A stretch of DNA of 64,000 bases from Flavobacterium psychroterrae (lineage in GTDB: Bacteria > Bacteroidota > Bacteroidia > Flavobacteriales > Flavobacteriaceae), in assembly GCF_018380615.1 (NCBI RefSeq), contig NZ_JAGYVZ010000019.1, positions 57,865-121,864 on the forward strand, given 5' to 3'. Each line of letters begins with the position of its first letter. Within the stretch, counting starts at the first letter, position 1. A program made the position numbers and the translations under genes. The notes below the pieces were generated by a model. It made no database searches and was not told the DNA's origin. It saw nothing but the letters and a program-made list of their open reading frames with translations. This document shows positions 61,726 to 64,000 of this stretch, piece by piece.

Positions 61726-63564
61726 TTAATCTTTGACGTCATAAAATAAATGTACACAACTTAATTCATCCTTGTAAATTAGACATTCGTCTTTATAGTT
61801 TTTGTCATATGGGCATTTATCAACTTTTAGTTTCCTAACAGTATAAAATTCTATATTATTTACTTCATGATCATTTTCAAAATCATAGGCTTGATTAGGC
61901 AATCTTTTATCATAATTTAAAATATCTATATTGACTTTTTCTACATCACCAGTGTAGAAAAGAGATATCACAATTATCTTTTCAACTTTTTCAAAAAATT
62001 TTTCGCATCTTTTTCCAATTAATTTTCTAATAGTTCTTCCGTCATTGACAACATCTGTAATTATTATTACAGTTTTGAAATCACCTCTAGAATTGTCATA
62101 GTTTAAGTTTTTTTCAAATTCATTGTGATCATTGTACCTATATGAATATGGTAAAGAAGTATATGGTTTATTATATTTTATAGATGCTTTTGTTGATATT
62201 ATATTACCTTCATAACCTAGGCCTATAATTAAGTCACAATTTTTAGCTAAATCAAATGTTTCAATAACATCAATAATAGAGTCTTTTACAAAATGTAAAT
62301 CTTCCTTAGATTCTAATAATTTAGAAATATCAATCCAATTATGTGCTCTTGATGTTTCACTCCAATGGAAATGTCCAGAATGAAAAAGTTTTTTAGATCT
62401 AACTATTTGATAAAGGTAATTTGAAAAATCTTCATTATTATAGGAGATAATATCTTTATGTACTATTGGTTCTGCATCTAATTCTATATTAGTTTCTGGG
62501 ATTTCAATTTCGTTTGTTTCAAAAATATCGACTACCTTTTCAATACTTATGTTGTTGTTTTCATATAGTTTAAATATTTCTATTTCTCCCGCATTAGCAT
62601 TATTTGTAATATCCCAATACCCATAATTGGGTTTGTCATTATTATTACTTTTGTGCAATAGATGAATATTATTTTTTAAATTAACAGAATTATCATCAAT
62701 TAATACTTCAAAGACTTTAAAAGAAGATTCATATTTGATTGTTGATAATGTACCACAATCTGAAATATATATAGAGTCTCCATTAATTTTTTTGGACTGT
62801 CTGATATGTTCGTTACCATTTAAAATTAATTTTACTTCTTGATTCATTACTTCACTTAGTAATAACCCTCTGTTTTCTTTTTCCCATTGACCGCTATTTT
62901 TATCCTCAAATCCAGCAGAAATATTATGGTGCCATGCAAGTACAAAATTTAGTTGAGGAAGAGTAAAAATAGATTTTAGCTCTAACATTTCTTCTCTAAA
63001 TTTATCGACTGGTATGTTTCCTTCTCCTCCTTCATCATTTATTTTGTAGTTAGAGTTTAATCCTATAACAACAATTCTATCTTTTATATTTAGAAAATCT
63101 ACAATTTGTTTATTTACAGGAAAATTTTGGTTTTTTAGATTGTAGTAAAAATTTGAAAATCTTTCATATTTTATTTCAGTTAACAAATGTGCTTGATCTG
63201 TCGGATTTTGTTCAAGTTCATTTATTATAGACCTTCTGTGAATATCATGGTCACCAGGAATTAATAAAAGATTTTTTTTATCAATTCTTAACTGTGCTAA
63301 AATTTCTTTTATGAAATTTTCTGCAAATGTAAATTCATCGTTTTCAGCTGAATTTGTAATATCTCCACTTATTATTAAAAAACACTCTCTATCTGGATAT
63401 TGTTTGTTAATATATTCACAAAAATTAGTAACATACGAATTTGATAGTTCTTTAGAAGAATTAGTTGTTAAATATGAATCACATTTATCATTGAATGTTC
63501 CATTTAACTTATTATATAAGGTTACATGTAAGTCTGAAATATGTATTATAACAGGATTATTCAT
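61726..63564 (-). CDS. Metallophosphoesterase-phosphoribosyltransferase fusion protein
   Basis: The 612-residue protein joins two domains. The N-terminal calcineurin-like phosphoesterase (about 1-290) has HISDLHV, IISGDITNSAEND, LIPGDHDIHRR, LAWHHN and LNGNEHIRQ; the last stands where GHxH is usual, so one ligand is changed. After an acidic linker a phosphoribosyltransferase domain (about 375-570) carries CDLIIGLGYEG and the PRPP-loop motif VIIITDVVNDGRT near residue 500. A Cys-containing tail (CPYDKNYKDEC) ends it. No signal peptide. The combination suggests nucleotide or NAD-related chemistry; the exact reaction is unknown. Confidence 0.8.
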   Translation of the reverse strand: MNNPVIIHISDLHVTLYNKLNGTFNDKCDSYLTTNSSKELSNSYVTNFCEYINKQYPDRECFLIISGDITNSAENDEFTFAENFIKEILAQLRIDKKNLLLIPGDHDIHRRSIINELEQNPTDQAHLLTEIKYERFSNFYYNLKNQNFPVNKQIVDFLNIKDRIVVIGLNSNYKINDEGGEGNIPVDKFREEMLELKSIFTLPQLNFVLAWHHNISAGFEDKNSGQWEKENRGLLLSEVMNQEVKLILNGNEHIRQSKKINGDSIYISDCGTLSTIKYESSFKVFEVLIDDNSVNLKNNIHLLHKSNNNDKPNYGYWDITNNANAGEIEIFKLYENNNISIEKVVDIFETNEIEIPETNIELDAEPIVHKDIISYNNEDFSNYLYQIVRSKKLFHSGHFHWSETSRAHNWIDISKLLESKEDLHFVKDSIIDVIETFDLAKNCDLIIGLGYEGNIISTKASIKYNKPYTSLPYSYRYNDHNEFEKNLNYDNSRGDFKTVIIITDVVNDGRTIRKLIGKRCEKFFEKVEKIIVISLFYTGDVEKVNIDILNYDKRLPNQAYDFENDHEVNNIEFYTVRKLKVDKCPYDKNYKDECLIYKDELSCVHLFYDVKD

Positions 63565-63873
63565 TTGTAAAATATTCTAAATTTGTTGAAATATTGAAAT
63601 TTAGTTCTCTATTATTTTCTTTGGTGATTGAAAAGACTGCTAATGTAGAATCTTTTTTCTTGATATCTTGGGGAGTTAATGTTTCAGTTTTTATTATAGA
63701 AACATTTCCTAGATATTTTCCTCCTACAAATTGAATTAAATTTTTTACAATTTTCACTTCTGTTCCTAAGCAAACCAAATCAGAGACAACTATGTATTTG
63801 CGATTTGCATTAATAACATTGTCAAGTCGAGAATATAATTTATTTATTGGACCAATTTTATCAAGAATTAAAA
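63557..63873 (-). pseudogene. Phosphoribosyltransferase, 5' part removed by an insertion sequence
   Basis: About 105 residues of a type I phosphoribosyltransferase C-terminal half remain: LYSRLDNVINANRKYIVVSD carries the strand before DLVCLGTEVKI, the PRPP-type loop, then FVGGKYLGNVSIIKTE. Its end overlaps the fusion gene by 8 bp, so they were cotranscribed. The frame remains open to 63904, but that part is insertion-sequence end DNA and its only start would be TTG. The missing front should lie beyond the insertion, outside this window. Confidence 0.75.
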
Positions 63874-64000
63874 GGATCAGGTGCAAAAGTTGGGGATTAA
63901 GCAAAAAGATTAGATAATCTGAATAAGAAGAAATCTACATTTCTAACTCCTCTAAATTGAGATCTAAATGCTTTAATTTTCGCATTAAAAGATTCTGCAG
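63874..64000 (-). mobile_element. Right end of an insertion sequence
   Basis: The element begins at GGATCAGGTGCAAAAGTTGG (63874), the likely terminal inverted repeat, next to AATTAAAA, and contains the end of a transposase gene. It extends past the window. The insertion separates the phosphoribosyltransferase from its front part. Confidence 0.75.
63897..64000 (-). CDS. Transposase C-terminus (ISL3/ISAon1-type), partial
   Basis: Thirty-four codons remain: AESFNAKIKAFRSQFRGV, RNVDFFLFRLSNLFA and stop. The phrase ESFNAKIKAFR-FRGV-FFLFRL is typical of the C-terminal end of DDE transposases of the ISL3/ISAon1-like group that are common in Bacteroidota. The N-terminal part with the catalytic acids is outside the window. 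Confidence 0.8.
   Translation of the reverse strand, partial: AESFNAKIKAFRSQFRGVRNVDFFLFRLSNLFA

Noticed and set aside
63557..63904. Intact 115-residue gene starting at 63904
   Set aside because: The first ten or so codons are insertion-sequence terminal DNA and start with TTG; the gene is truncated.

Overview
The window is AT-rich, tightly packed and reads as chromosome of a Flavobacterium-like member of the Bacteroidota. Pointers are a type IX secretion (T9SS) C-terminal sorting domain, SprB-type repeats, TANFOR-like and PKD surface proteins, a YebC with the N-terminus typical of the phylum, several promoters fitting the Bacteroidota TTTG / TAnnTTTG consensus, and prfB with a programmed +1 frameshift. 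No rRNA, tRNA or CRISPR array was seen.

Layout. 1-9.0 kb is housekeeping: acyl-CoA carboxylase beta subunit (cut by the window edge), lpxD, msrB, prfB, threonine aldolase, ybaB, oligopeptidase B and a cysteine synthase/CBS-type enzyme. 9.4-13.2 kb holds two paralogous secreted LamG-like proteins with similar upstream regions, separated by two minus-strand genes of unknown function. 13.3-17.3 kb is a minus-strand accessory block: a tiny membrane peptide, an XRE regulator, small soluble proteins and small proteins with two membrane segments. It is interrupted by two copies of a 138-bp REP/MITE-like element and contains what looks like an orphan toxin tail.

17.9-49.0 kb is the main accessory locus. 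A plausible promoter precedes a three-gene operon: a fibronectin-III-like secreted protein, a 1715-residue SprB-repeat protein with a T9SS sorting domain, and a 1743-residue TANFOR/FN3/metzincin-like protein ending in a probable ADP-ribosyltransferase-like toxin domain. The toxin gene overlaps by 4 bp the first of three paralogous immunity-like genes. About 5 kb of further immunity-type genes follow (SMI1/KNR4, an HD alarmone-hydrolase-like protein, DUF-like and membrane proteins), with broken toxin or immunity tails between them. Next is a second set of surface genes: a secreted protein, three lipoproteins (beta-propellers and PKD), an outer-membrane barrel protein and a 1561-residue secreted protein. 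My reading is that the whole is a T9SS-associated polymorphic-toxin/surface-assembly locus. How the toxin is exported is not visible, since it lacks a T9SS domain of its own.

49.2-61.1 kb returns to core genes (yebC, a tail-specific protease, gcvT, nnrD), a HipA-like kinase/DUF3037 pair, a pectate lyase lipoprotein, a Crp/Fnr regulator, a HutD-family protein, a GNAT acetyltransferase and a second XRE regulator paralogous to the first. 61.2-64.0 kb is a minus-strand cassette of a CinA-like amidohydrolase, a metallophosphoesterase-phosphoribosyltransferase fusion and a second phosphoribosyltransferase whose 5' part is cut off by an insertion sequence that runs out of the window.
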